Assembly: GCA_944412445.1 (NCBI GenBank) | Contig: CALYBJ010000012.1 | Location: 1 to 64,000 of the forward strand | From: an uncultured Clostridia bacterium | GTDB lineage: Bacteria; Bacillota; Clostridia; Oscillospirales; Acutalibacteraceae | Direction of reading: 5' to 3' | Length of the DNA stretch: 64,000 nucleotides | Part shown: positions 53,491 to 62,630 of the stretch, one piece after another | How the letters are laid out: the number at the start of each line of letters is the position of its first letter | Position numbering within the stretch: the stretch's first letter is position 1 | The notes under the pieces: generated by a model | The model's database searches: none | Told to the model about the DNA's origin: nothing | Seen by the model: the letters and a program-made list of their open reading frames with translations, nothing else | Made by a program: the position numbers and the translations under genes

Positions 53491-56400
53491 ATGTTAAAGA
53501 TAAAAACTTTTACAAAAATCATATCAATGTTTCTTGCAATTATAATGATTATAGAAATAATGCCTCTCAACGCAATAGGAGCAAATATTATTAATTTATC
53601 AGGAACGGCAGACGAAAGCGATATACAAGAAGAATATAATGCCACATACAACGTTTATTACGGCAGCCACAGTATGGATATCGGCAGAGCAGGAACGCTC
53701 AGTATTAATGATTATACCCTTATACCCTCAATTACATATTCATCTCTTGGAATAGACGGTAATATTTTTCCTGTTAGTATATCCATGATATACAATTCAG
53801 TTGAATACCGCTTTTTAAAGGAAATAGTAGGTTACACGGCATTGTCATACGGCAAAGGCTGGAATACAAATTACAGCAGCGCATTGTGCGAATTGCAGTA
53901 TGAAGACAAAACGCAAATTGCATATCTTACCGGAAACGGCAGTGTAATTCTTTTTGAACAAGCTGAATTTGACGAGACAGATATGGCTGTGCCTGAAGGA
54001 ACAACAAAATGGGTGACTGATCAGTATGACGGAATAATATATAAGGCCACAAATTCTTATGCAATGTCTGCTGAGGCAGAAATTAACGGTAATCATATGC
54101 AGTATGCAATGGTAATGAAAAACGATGACAGCATAAGATTATTTGACGTTTACGGAAGAATGTGCAGATACGGAAATATGACTTATGATACATCTACAGA
54201 TATATTTTATGAAAGTACGGGAAACAGCTCAATGGCTGAATCCATTTCTAAGATAACGGACGGCGTAGGCAATGAATATCGTTTTACATATACAAACGGG
54301 CTGTTAACAAAAATAAAATGCTATAATTCTGACGGAAACGCAATAATATCAGGTTCCGGAGACAATGCGGCGCCTCTTGAAATGAATTTTGGATATTCAA
54401 ACGGAAATCTTACATCTGTCACTTATCCGGACGGCAAAACAGTGAGCTATACTTATAATTCTCTTAACGGGATCACATCGGCAGTAAATATAGACGGATA
54501 TAAGGTTGAAATACAGTATTCAGATGGTTATATCAGTAAAATATCGGAATTTGCTCTTAATGCTGATAACGAGTATATTGCCGGAAAATATCTTGATATA
54601 ACATGGAGCGGCAATATAAGAACATTTACGGACAGTAACGGAAACATTCAAATTAAAACCTTTGATGACAACGGAGAAATTGTATCAATTGTTGATGGTG
54701 ACGGTAATTATCTTTACGGAGGAATTACAGAAGAGGAATCAACTTCCTTAACTGAAGAAGAATCAACAGGAGTAATAATTGAGGAAACAACAGAGGAAAT
54801 ATTTGTATCTAAGTGTCCCTGTTCTGAGTGCCAGGAATGGGAATGTTTATGCGAATGTGAAGATGAGGAATCCTGCACATGTATCCAGTGTAAGAGAAAG
54901 TATTCAACGGTTGAAGATGCAAGCGGAAATATTCTTTCGGATGAGTCTTATGACGGCGAAAGAACCATGAAAACCGTTAATACATACACTTCCGACGGCA
55001 GTCATATAGCGTCATCTGTTGACACGTCGGGAAATACCGTATATTATGTATATGATGAGGCCGGAATGCTCAGCTCCATGACAAGCGGAGATATGGAAGT
55101 TTTGTTTGAATATGACGCAATGGGCAATTTGACTGAGCTTTCTCAAGAAGTAAGCGGCCTTTCAAACGGCAGTGTAATGTCCAATCAGTATACTTACAGC
55201 GGTGACAGAATTGCGTCAATAACTCATAACGGCTTCACATACAATTTTACATATGATGAATGGGGCAATCAAACATCGGTAAAAATTAACGACAGAACAC
55301 TTACAAGCTATGAATACGGCGGAGAAGACAGCAGCAGATTAAGCAAAATAAACTATGCCAACGGTCAGAGTGTAACATATTCTTATGATGACAGCAGCAA
55401 TATAACTGCAATATCTTATGACGGAGGAGAAACGGCTGCATTTGAATTTGAATACACAGACGGAGCGCTTACAAAAATAACGGATAATAATGCCGGATAT
55501 GCTACTGCTTATTCAGAAAACGGCACTGAAATAAGAACTCTTGACGACAACCGTTTGCTGTATTCGTCGGTTTACAATGAAGACGGTACGCAGACAGAAA
55601 ACATTCTCGGTTCATCCGTTACTTATACCTATAACAGCGATTATAATCAGGTTACAGGCAAGACGGTATCATCAGTGTCCTTTTCGGCGGATATTTATGT
55701 GGAAGATGAAACCGGAGTGTTTACAGGGGAAACTGATGCTGAGATAACTAACACTTCCGACTGGTTTGGCAGAACGGAAAGTAAAAATATCAGCATCGAC
55801 ACGTCTTTGACAAGCAGTACCGCCGAAGAAACAAGCGAATATTATATAAGCGGTGAATACGAATTTACATATAATGATACGGAAGATGCCGCGTCAACAA
55901 AAATTCTTTCTCATTCTTCAAATTTTACCGCAAATGATTACAGCTATTCCCGTACGGATAATTATGAATATGACGAAACAGGCAATATTACAGGCATATA
56001 TCGTTATGACGACGGAATTAAGACGTATTATTACACATACGAATATGATGAAGCGGGACAGCTTGTTCGTGAGAATATTCTTGAAGATAATAAAACCATT
56101 CTTTACGTTTACGATAAGGGCGGAAATATTGTTTCAAAAACAGAGTATGAATATACTCTCGGCGAAATAACAGAAGAGATGGAAGCAGTCAGAACCGATA
56201 CATATACTTACGGTGATAACGATTGGAAAGATTTGCTGACAAATCATACGGTAACAGATGCCGTATCCACATCAAACAATATTAATACAAACTTAACCTA
56301 TGACGCAATGGGAAATGTAACCTCCTATAACGGCACAACATATACATGGACAGCAGGCAGACAGCTTGAAAGCGCTCTGACCTCTAATGGTGAGCTTTTA

Positions 56401-57597
56401 AAATATTATTATAATTCCGACGGATATTTAAGCCAAATTGATTTGTACACCGCTGACGAGAATACAGGAGAATATACAAATCGTGCAGGAGGCATTCAAT
56501 ATATCTGGAACGGCGACACGCTTGTTTCCCGCAGTATTTACGGTATTGAAGAAAATAAAGCAATTACCTCTCGTATAATTTATGATACGGAGGGGGAGGC
56601 TCAGGGCATAGAACTGAGCGCATCGTCGGATACTGAGTGTAACAGTTTGGGAATTTTTTTGTACCGCAAAAATCTTCAGGGAGACATAACAGGACTTATA
56701 AATACAGAAGGAAAGCTTCTTTGTGAATTTACCTACGACGCATACGGAAATATTGGTATTTATACAGAATCAAATATTGGAGCAATTTTTTCCGGAATAT
56801 TATCAATATTGTTTATACCACAGTTATACAGAGGATATGTATATACAGTTGTGGGAGATGAAATGTGCTATTACCTGGGTTCCAGGTTCTACAGTCCAAA
56901 GCTGGGCAGATTCCTGAATGCGGACAAGCATACTGACACCGGCACCGGCGTAAACGGCACTAATATGTTTGCGTATTGTAATAACAATCCGGTGATGTTT
57001 GTTGATCCGACCGGGGAATCAATTGCCATTCCTGTTGCAGCAAAATTTATTATAACATTTTTTGTTTTGCTGTGTACTTCTATTGCTCTTTATTTTATTG
57101 CTGTAGAAATTTTACGTTTATTGCCCATGCTTGATTTATACGACATAGTTGATTCATTGGAACAGTTAAACAAGAAAATGCAAATTGATATTGTTGCTTT
57201 TAGAGAATTTGTTAAAGCTGTTTCTTTAGCTGTCTCACAATATGTAGAAAAAGTAATTACAGAAATTTTACAGAAAGCAAAAGAATCAAAGTTGTCAAAC
57301 AAAAGATATGATTTGCACCATATTGTAGCAAAAAAAGCCCCCAGTGCATTTATTGGTATTATGGTATTAGATGAGGTAGGAATTGATGTTGAAGACAGCA
57401 GGAACAAAGTAAAAATTGTTTATCGTTTACATGCGTATTTAAATACAAATTCTTATAATGCTGGCGTTGGTCTATTTTTAGCAGATGTATATTTTAGAGC
57501 GGATAAAAATAATAAAAATGCGCAGAAGAAAAATGTTATTAATGGTTTGTTGTTATTAAAGGTGGCATTACAGACTGCATCAGCAATGGTATCATAA
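53491..57597 (+). CDS. Secreted RHS/YD-repeat protein with AHH nuclease tip
   Basis: This 1368-residue protein has a signal peptide (about 1-30), an N-terminal beta region (40-230), many YD repeats (for example VYDEAGMLSSM, EYDAMGNLTEL; about 240-1130) and the RHS core end YYLGSRFYSPKLGRFLNAD, closing at DPTGE near 1180. A hydrophobic segment (about 1184-1206) and then a C-terminal tip follow, whose DLHHIVAKK (His1276-His1277), GIDVEDSRN and HAYLNT match AHH-type HNH nucleases. A cysteine-rich insert (about 441-472, 10 cysteines) interrupts the repeats. It is a polymorphic toxin: the repeats form a shell, the tip is the toxin. The next gene is its probable immunity gene. Confidence 0.87.
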   Translation: MLKIKTFTKIISMFLAIIMIIEIMPLNAIGANIINLSGTADESDIQEEYNATYNVYYGSHSMDIGRAGTLSINDYTLIPSITYSSLGIDGNIFPVSISMIYNSVEYRFLKEIVGYTALSYGKGWNTNYSSALCELQYEDKTQIAYLTGNGSVILFEQAEFDETDMAVPEGTTKWVTDQYDGIIYKATNSYAMSAEAEINGNHMQYAMVMKNDDSIRLFDVYGRMCRYGNMTYDTSTDIFYESTGNSSMAESISKITDGVGNEYRFTYTNGLLTKIKCYNSDGNAIISGSGDNAAPLEMNFGYSNGNLTSVTYPDGKTVSYTYNSLNGITSAVNIDGYKVEIQYSDGYISKISEFALNADNEYIAGKYLDITWSGNIRTFTDSNGNIQIKTFDDNGEIVSIVDGDGNYLYGGITEEESTSLTEEESTGVIIEETTEEIFVSKCPCSECQEWECLCECEDEESCTCIQCKRKYSTVEDASGNILSDESYDGERTMKTVNTYTSDGSHIASSVDTSGNTVYYVYDEAGMLSSMTSGDMEVLFEYDAMGNLTELSQEVSGLSNGSVMSNQYTYSGDRIASITHNGFTYNFTYDEWGNQTSVKINDRTLTSYEYGGEDSSRLSKINYANGQSVTYSYDDSSNITAISYDGGETAAFEFEYTDGALTKITDNNAGYATAYSENGTEIRTLDDNRLLYSSVYNEDGTQTENILGSSVTYTYNSDYNQVTGKTVSSVSFSADIYVEDETGVFTGETDAEITNTSDWFGRTESKNISIDTSLTSSTAEETSEYYISGEYEFTYNDTEDAASTKILSHSSNFTANDYSYSRTDNYEYDETGNITGIYRYDDGIKTYYYTYEYDEAGQLVRENILEDNKTILYVYDKGGNIVSKTEYEYTLGEITEEMEAVRTDTYTYGDNDWKDLLTNHTVTDAVSTSNNINTNLTYDAMGNVTSYNGTTYTWTAGRQLESALTSNGELLKYYYNSDGYLSQIDLYTADENTGEYTNRAGGIQYIWNGDTLVSRSIYGIEENKAITSRIIYDTEGEAQGIELSASSDTECNSLGIFLYRKNLQGDITGLINTEGKLLCEFTYDAYGNIGIYTESNIGAIFSGILSILFIPQLYRGYVYTVVGDEMCYYLGSRFYSPKLGRFLNADKHTDTGTGVNGTNMFAYCNNNPVMFVDPTGESIAIPVAAKFIITFFVLLCTSIALYFIAVEILRLLPMLDLYDIVDSLEQLNKKMQIDIVAFREFVKAVSLAVSQYVEKVITEILQKAKESKLSNKRYDLHHIVAKKAPSAFIGIMVLDEVGIDVEDSRNKVKIVYRLHAYLNTNSYNAGVGLFLADVYFRADKNNKNAQKKNVINGLLLLKVALQTASAMVS
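56905..57040 (+). repeat. RHS core-tip junction, copy 1 (in the intact gene)
   Basis: This 136-bp segment encodes GRFLNADKHTD, GVNGTNMFAY, NNPV and DPTGESIAIPVA. Near-identical copies at 59371-59484 and 60738-60843 and a short remnant at 63833-63857 begin the displaced tips. It provides the homology by which tips could be exchanged. Confidence 0.85.
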
Positions 57598-57610
57598 AGG
57601 AGGAATTATT

Positions 57611-58480
57611 TTGATTAATGCACAGCTGTTATTTGAAGAACGCTTAAGCAGCGCCAATGTATCAAAAAGCGGTAAATATTTATTTATTTCAAAAAGTTCA
57701 AAATGTTCCCTGTATGATTTTCAGAGCAGGAAGCACCTTTTTGATATTCCTGCAAAGTACGTAAGAAAATCTTTTTTCTCACAATCTGAAAAATTCATAA
57801 TATTAAGGTGCCCTGCAACATTTGTGGTTTTTGATATTGAATCTCAGACTGTAACTGCGAAAATTTCAGCGGGTACAGCCAGTGAAACTCAGAGCATAAT
57901 GTTAAATGACGATTTTTTTTACCTGTATTGTAATACCAGAACCCGTAAAAAAACTCTCTATGCTTATAATGTTGCTTTAGGTGAGCGAAAGACAGTGTAT
58001 AAAGATATTGACTGTCACGTGGATTTGTTTTCAGACGGGAAATATGTATATGTAATCTTTAAAGACGGCGGCGCATTAACAATTGACCCTGTTTCGGGGC
58101 ATATTGAAAAACACGAGTTTACGTTAAAAGACGCAGCGGGAATAGTAACAACTGCATATTCTAAAGAGCTGTCAAAGTTTTTTTATGTGAAAAAAGAGGA
58201 CGATAGAACAGATATTTATTCTTTTGATATTTTGTCCGGAGAAAGTAAATTTGTCAGAAGAACTCCCTCTAACCGCAGAGATATATTTTTTGTCTGTGCG
58301 TACCGGCATTATTTGTTTATAGGAAGATATTTTACGGGACAGCTAATTGATATGAACTCGGAAAATAATATTGCTGAGTTTGACGCCTTCCCGGTTGGTA
58401 TACTGTCCTGTTGTGATAATAATGATTATTTTTCTATATTTACCGGAGAGTATGTTTCTCTGTATCGTTTAAGCAAATAG
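57611..58480 (+). CDS. Beta-propeller-like protein, probable AHH immunity protein
   Basis: This 289-residue protein has repeating beta units (YLFISKSSKCSLYDF, FIILRCPATFVVFDI, YVYVIFKDGGALTIDP) that suggest a WD40-like propeller. It has no signal or membrane segment, as expected for a cytoplasmic immunity protein. Two facts argue for this role: it directly follows the AHH tip (13 bp), and a paralogue at 62631 directly follows a remnant of the same AHH tip. The start is TTG at 57611 with AAAGGAGGAA upstream. The immunity role is inference. Confidence 0.72.
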   Translation: MINAQLLFEERLSSANVSKSGKYLFISKSSKCSLYDFQSRKHLFDIPAKYVRKSFFSQSEKFIILRCPATFVVFDIESQTVTAKISAGTASETQSIMLNDDFFYLYCNTRTRKKTLYAYNVALGERKTVYKDIDCHVDLFSDGKYVYVIFKDGGALTIDPVSGHIEKHEFTLKDAAGIVTTAYSKELSKFFYVKKEDDRTDIYSFDILSGESKFVRRTPSNRRDIFFVCAYRHYLFIGRYFTGQLIDMNSENNIAEFDAFPVGILSCCDNNDYFSIFTGEYVSLYRLSK

Positions 58481-58497
58481 GAATAAAGGAGTTTATT

Positions 58498-59121
58498 ATG
58501 AAAAAAATAATTTGTATTGTATTTGTTTTTTTACTTTTCTTTTCCGGCTGTTCTGCGGACGGTAATGAGAAAATTTCGGTTTATGAAAGCCTTACCGTTA
58601 TTTATGACTACATAAGCTTTGAAATGCTGGAAGAGCCTATTATTATAAGCGAAAGCGAGCATTTCACCGTTTGGGAAACCGCCTCAGAAAATACTGAGGA
58701 GCAATTATTTTGGTACCGTATTTATAATAAAAACGGTGATGTTCTCTTTGAGGGCGGTACTGAATGGAAGGAACCCATGCTACATGAAACAAACGGAATT
58801 GTAGCTCTTGCTCTTTCTCTCGGTACTTCCGATACCCGCTGGCAGTTTTTTGACAGTGAAACAGGGGAAATTTCAAAAGTTTTTGCTGACGTTTTGGCTG
58901 ATAAAGCAGAGATGATCTGCTGTTACTCTTCAGCAGAAAAAAAGCTTTTGATTTTTTCTGCTTTTGATGATTCACAGATGATAGGAGAAATCAGCGCAGA
59001 CTTTTCATCAAGAGTATTTCCCGTATATGAAGCGGAATTTCTGTCCGACAGTGAAATAAAATTTTCTTATTACGATAAGGACGATCAGGAAAAGACAACC
59101 GTTGCAAACTTCGGGAATTAA
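58498..59121 (+). CDS. Lipoprotein of unknown function in RHS locus
   Basis: This 207-residue product has a lipoprotein signal MKKIICIVFV ending in FFSGC with Cys18. The mature part is acidic and probably beta-rich. It follows the propeller gene by 17 bp with a good AAAGGAG, so it is likely co-transcribed. It could be an accessory or an outside-acting protection protein; no family is recognised. Confidence 0.7.
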   Translation: MKKIICIVFVFLLFFSGCSADGNEKISVYESLTVIYDYISFEMLEEPIIISESEHFTVWETASENTEEQLFWYRIYNKNGDVLFEGGTEWKEPMLHETNGIVALALSLGTSDTRWQFFDSETGEISKVFADVLADKAEMICCYSSAEKKLLIFSAFDDSQMIGEISADFSSRVFPVYEAEFLSDSEIKFSYYDKDDQEKTTVANFGN

Positions 59122-59265
59122 CTTTCAAACTGTGTAATGATGTCTAAAGCTTTTTTTCAAAATTACCGAAGCTGTTCAAGCAATCAGATTTAATACATAT
59201 ACTTACACAGTTTTAACCTTTGAGTAACGGAAATGTGTATCAGCATAATGAATTAGAATTATTGT

Positions 59266-59907
59266 TTGAAGCTGCTGAATAACGGCAGAGAGCATATTTA
59301 TATTTTTATGTTTCTGCGGACGTTGAAGCACGCTGTTGCCTTTGCTTGCGGCTTTACCGCCAAAAGCAAAGGCAGATTCCTAAATGCAGACAAGCATACT
59401 GACATTTGTGCCGGCGTAAACGGTACAAATATGTTTGCGTATTGTAATAACAATCCGGTAGTGTTTATTGATCCGTCAGGAGAAGTAGGCGTTGGATTTG
59501 TTGTTGCCGGAGTCAGTATACCTACTGCATATTTAATTTGTTCTGCTGTCTTGCTTATACTTTTAGTAGATGTTTTTACAGGCGGAAAAATTGTTTTGAC
59601 TATGTCTGATGCTATTGCTTTGATTATAGAATATGCGGCTGATAGCATAACAAGCAACATTGTTCTTAGTAAAAAAACAAAAATACCGTCAAAGTTAAAA
59701 GTTGGCAATAAAGTTAAAACACCGGATTCTCATCCTAGTGAGTTTCAAAAAAATAAAGATGGCACTTATACCCATAAAAAAACAGGATGGAAATATAAAA
59801 AAGATAAATCTGGACACTATGGAGGTGATCATTGGGACCTCGAACCAAAAAACGGACAACCGGGAGATTATCACTCAGCAGATTTAACAGGAAAGGTATT
59901 AAAATGA
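59266..59907 (+). CDS. Displaced RHS tip with HWD-type toxin domain
   Basis: This open frame lacks a convincing start and its first 35 residues look non-coding. From 59371 it encodes the RHS junction (GRFLNADKHTD, GVNGTNMFAY, IDPSGE), a hydrophobic segment (about 80-105) and a small C-terminal domain rich in Lys/Gly/His with SGHYGGDHWDLEP and YHSADLTG. This ending resembles small toxin domains of RHS/contact-dependent toxins, but I do not name the family. It is best read as a silent cassette that becomes expressed if recombined onto the RHS gene. The immunity gene overlaps its stop by four bases. Confidence 0.7.
   Translation: MKLLNNGREHIYIFMFLRTLKHAVAFACGFTAKSKGRFLNADKHTDICAGVNGTNMFAYCNNNPVVFIDPSGEVGVGFVVAGVSIPTAYLICSAVLLILLVDVFTGGKIVLTMSDAIALIIEYAADSITSNIVLSKKTKIPSKLKVGNKVKTPDSHPSEFQKNKDGTYTHKKTGWKYKKDKSGHYGGDHWDLEPKNGQPGDYHSADLTGKVLK
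59371..59484 (+). repeat. RHS core-tip junction, copy 2
   Basis: Starts GGCAGATTCCTAAATGC and ends in ATCCGTCAGGAGAA. It is highly similar to copy 1 up to DPSGE, after which the sequences diverge completely. Confidence 0.8.
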
Positions 59908-60455
59908 AAAAAATCAGGATTAAAAATGCTTTTTGTAATATTGATAAAATAGAAGCCATGGAGTTGCTTCGGGTTTGGTATGAGAAAGATTGGGACGGCG
60001 GAGATATCTGGTCAATGTCACTAAAAGAAAAATCAGAATTTTATCATGATGCGGCACAATTATCCATGTTGCTGTTTGATATTTTCAGCTTATACAACGA
60101 AGAAGAAATAGTAATAGGCCCCTTTTTTTATGGCTCCAATTACTGTGCATGGAAAAATTTAAATAAAATTGATTTGATAAAATATCTGAAAAAGCAATTA
60201 AAGCCAAAACAGTATTTATCTTTAAATTGCCAAAAAGACATTACAGTAATTGAGAATGTAATAGAAGCCAATATGCGTTATTTAACTCGGATTTGCGTAA
60301 TGTTGCCATTTCGTAATGTTTTGATTGAAATTGGTCATCATACATCGTTTCTGATATATTCAGAAGATTGTGATTCTATTGTCGGTGATATGGGCGATTT
60401 GTTGGGCAAATACACAGGGTGGCACTGTGAACAAGTTGCTCCTGAAAAACAATAA
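59904..60455 (+). CDS. Putative immunity protein for the HWD-type tip
   Basis: The 183-residue cytoplasmic protein begins MKKIRIKNAF and shows no known motif. ATG 59904 overlaps the stop of the tip (ATGA), typical of a toxin-immunity pair; the longer frame from 59832 lies inside the tip. Position alone supports the immunity role. Confidence 0.62.
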   Translation: MKKIRIKNAFCNIDKIEAMELLRVWYEKDWDGGDIWSMSLKEKSEFYHDAAQLSMLLFDIFSLYNEEEIVIGPFFYGSNYCAWKNLNKIDLIKYLKKQLKPKQYLSLNCQKDITVIENVIEANMRYLTRICVMLPFRNVLIEIGHHTSFLIYSEDCDSIVGDMGDLLGKYTGWHCEQVAPEKQ

Positions 60456-60737
60456 ACATAAACTATTAATATGTTTGTGTCGTAAGAGGTAATTTAACAG
60501 CTATATATGGAAGTGAAAAAACCATAAGATCCGGTCTATATTTCCGGAATATTATGCAGTCTATGTGCGGACGTTTGATGAAAGCTATTCCGAATTAGCG
60601 GAAAACGCGTCATAAAATCAGCCAATGTCATAGGTAGAAAAAAATCTAATAAACTGGCGCTGCTCCTGCCCTTGGAAAAAAGAGCAGGAGCAGAAAAATA
60701 ATATAGGCAGTATACTTCTCAAAACTATAAGCAAACA
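60456..60737. other. Non-coding spacer with inverted repeat between cassettes
   Basis: No gene is supported here. CTGCTCCTGC (60660-60669) and GCAGGAGCAG (60684-60693) form a perfect 10-bp inverted repeat. No T run follows on the plus strand. Confidence 0.5.
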
Positions 60738-60843
60738 GACACTGCCGCCGGTGTAAACGGCACTAATATGTTTGCATACTGCAGCAATAACCCCGTGATG
60801 TTTATTGATCCGACCGGGGAATCAATTGCCATTCCTGTTGCAG
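60738..60843 (+). repeat. RHS core-tip junction, copy 3
   Basis: The copy encodes DTAAGVNGTNMFAYCSNNPV then DPTGESIAIPVAG. Its last 40 bases are nearly identical to copy 1, extending the homology into the hydrophobic linker. Confidence 0.8.
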
Positions 60844-61379
60844 GCAGTGCTGTAATTGTCGCTTTATATGCAATAACAGTAACCGGAATTGTAATGGTTG
60901 CATTAAATGCTTCAGGTATTACAGTTAGTTTTGGAGAAGTATTATCTGGAGCAATCAGTTTGCTGGCCGAGCAGACAAGAATGAAAGTTAATAGTATAAA
61001 AGTTTTGGCACAAGCACTTGTTGCCTCTTTAACTATTTCTGCTGCAGAAAAAGAGTTGGAAAATATTGCAAGGAAATATGGTAAATATCAATGTTTAGCA
61101 GCTGCAAAAGCAATGGCAAAGTACTTATATGAAAAGAAAATTGATGCAAAAATTGTAAAACTGTGGTACATAACAGATTTGAAATTTCCTTATTTATATA
61201 GTGATTCTGCACAAGATGTCATAAGCACAAATGGTGTGCACTATGGAGTATTGTTAAATGGAAAAATATATTGCAATATACATCCGAAAGGTTTGGCAAA
61301 ATTGGAGTGGATTAATGATTTTAATTGCAGCCGTGGCAGAAAAATAGTTTCATATTTTAGCCTTGACTATTTAATATAG
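60768..61379 (+). CDS. Displaced RHS tip with papain-fold (Tox-PL-2-like) toxin domain
   Basis: The frame begins within the RHS junction (MFAYCSNNPV), so the ATG at 60768 is probably not a true start. A hydrophobic linker (about 28-50) and a helical segment follow. The C-terminal domain (about 100-203) has KYQCLAAAKAMAKYL with a likely catalytic Cys, then STNGVHYGVLLNG with His and CNIHPKGL, matching my knowledge of papain-fold toxin 2. It is a silent alternative toxin cassette. Its immunity gene begins 12 bp downstream. Confidence 0.72.
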   Translation: MFAYCSNNPVMFIDPTGESIAIPVAGSAVIVALYAITVTGIVMVALNASGITVSFGEVLSGAISLLAEQTRMKVNSIKVLAQALVASLTISAAEKELENIARKYGKYQCLAAAKAMAKYLYEKKIDAKIVKLWYITDLKFPYLYSDSAQDVISTNGVHYGVLLNGKIYCNIHPKGLAKLEWINDFNCSRGRKIVSYFSLDYLI

Positions 61380-61391
61380 GAGCGAGTATAT

Positions 61392-61955
61392 ATGGATACG
61401 GAAATCAAAATATTGAACGAAATCAGGTTAGCACCAAAAAAATATCTAGGTAAAGCGGAAATAGAAAGATTGTTTCTGTATATTGATGGATTTAATATGT
61501 GTGAACATATGCATAATAGTGAATATGTCAGCCCGTTGCTGTATCTCAGTAATTATATTTCACTCAAATATAATGAGCATAGTAATATTTGCGAAATCGT
61601 AAAAAAACATTCTAAATGTGATGAAGATGCGTTTTGGCTTTTTTATGATCTTGTTGACGAATATTTAGGTTTGCCGCCATATCAGAAATGCGAATTGTAT
61701 TATGCAGTACACGGAGAGAGGTTTTTGAAAACTCTTTCCGAAAAAAAAGAGTATCTTGATGAGAATTTTTCTTTACAAAAGGATTATATTGGATTAACAA
61801 AATTTATATGTAACCATTTTGGTATATCTGAAACAAATAATTGGGCTGATTATATTTTAGAAAAATCAATATCGGAAAGGGAAGCCATATATATGTTTGA
61901 AAAGCTATGCGATTTATATTTAATGAAAGAATATGATAATAAAAATAGTAACTGA
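61392..61955 (+). CDS. Putative immunity protein for the papain-fold tip
   Basis: This 187-residue, mainly helical, acidic cytoplasmic protein follows the papain-fold tip and has TAGGAGCG upstream. A shorter paralogue at 62177 follows a remnant of a related tip: LNEIRLAPKKYLG and FLYIDGF here correspond to LKKIRYNYLLYLG and AFIDGY there. The repeated pairing supports an immunity role. Confidence 0.66.
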   Translation: MDTEIKILNEIRLAPKKYLGKAEIERLFLYIDGFNMCEHMHNSEYVSPLLYLSNYISLKYNEHSNICEIVKKHSKCDEDAFWLFYDLVDEYLGLPPYQKCELYYAVHGERFLKTLSEKKEYLDENFSLQKDYIGLTKFICNHFGISETNNWADYILEKSISEREAIYMFEKLCDLYLMKEYDNKNSN

Positions 61956-61956
61956 T

Positions 61957-62122
61957 ACCAAGCAGACAAAAATGAAAGCAAACAGTATAAAGCTTCTTAT
62001 AAATGCAGGCTTATTTTCTTTTACTGTTTCATTCTCTGAAAAATGCTGAAGGCGGACGCAAGAAATATTGCTGATTTAATGACAGGAAAGGGTGCAGAGA
62101 TAAAAAATTATTTTAAGGAATA
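61957..62122 (+). pseudogene. Remnant of an RHS tip (papain-tip-like linker)
   Basis: The start encodes KQTKMKANSIKLL then FSFTVSFSEK before a stop, matching QTRMKVNSIKVL and ISAAEKE of the papain-fold tip. In another frame the end reads NIADLMTGKGAEIKNYFKE and stops, which looks like the natural C-terminus of a toxin. It is a tip with an internal deletion and frameshift. Confidence 0.65.
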
Positions 62123-62176
62123 AGCAAAAAAATGTTTCTGCATATAAATTATCTGGGAATTGGAGATGTATTAATA

Positions 62177-62491
62177 ATGCAATCTTTGTTTTGTATGTTA
62201 AAAAAAATAAGATATAACTACCTTCTGTATCTTGGTGAAGTAAATATAAAATATTTAAGAGCTTTCATAGACGGTTATTTGACCTGTGAAGAAGAAAACG
62301 GAAAATCAAATGTTTTTGAGCAGTTTAACGCTTTTGAAGAATACATAGCAGATATTTATCATTGCCAAGAAAGTTATGATTTTTCAAGCATTTTGCTGGA
62401 AAAATATAAAGATGACAAAACAGCCATTGAAAAGTTTTTTGAACATTTGGAAGTATATATGAGAGAACAATACAAGCTTGAAAATAATTAA
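62177..62491 (+). CDS. Short paralogue of the papain-tip immunity protein
   Basis: The 104-residue protein resembles the immunity protein at 61392 at both ends but lacks its middle part. I chose ATG 62177 because GGAG lies upstream and its N-terminus then aligns exactly with the paralogue; ATG 62132 would add 15 residues. Keeping an immunity gene after loss of its toxin is common in such loci. Confidence 0.6.
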   Translation: MQSLFCMLKKIRYNYLLYLGEVNIKYLRAFIDGYLTCEEENGKSNVFEQFNAFEEYIADIYHCQESYDFSSILLEKYKDDKTAIEKFFEHLEVYMREQYKLENN

Positions 62492-62499
62492 TAACGGAT

Positions 62500-62613
62500 T
62501 GCATTTTAGCCGATATATATCAGCTAGGATCTTGCATAAAAGATGAACGTGTATATAATGGTTTGTTGCTGTTGAAGGTTATTTTTATGGCAGCGTCAGA
62601 AATTGTATCTTAA
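62500..62613 (+). pseudogene. Remnant of an AHH-type tip C-terminus
   Basis: The frame ending at 62613 encodes ILADIY and then VYNGLLLLKVIFMAASEIVS. The end of the AHH tip of the intact RHS protein reads FLADVY and then VINGLLLLKVALQTASAMVS. Everything before is lost. A propeller gene follows it, as it does the intact tip. Confidence 0.72.
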
Positions 62614-62630
62614 CATGAAAGGAAGATAAA

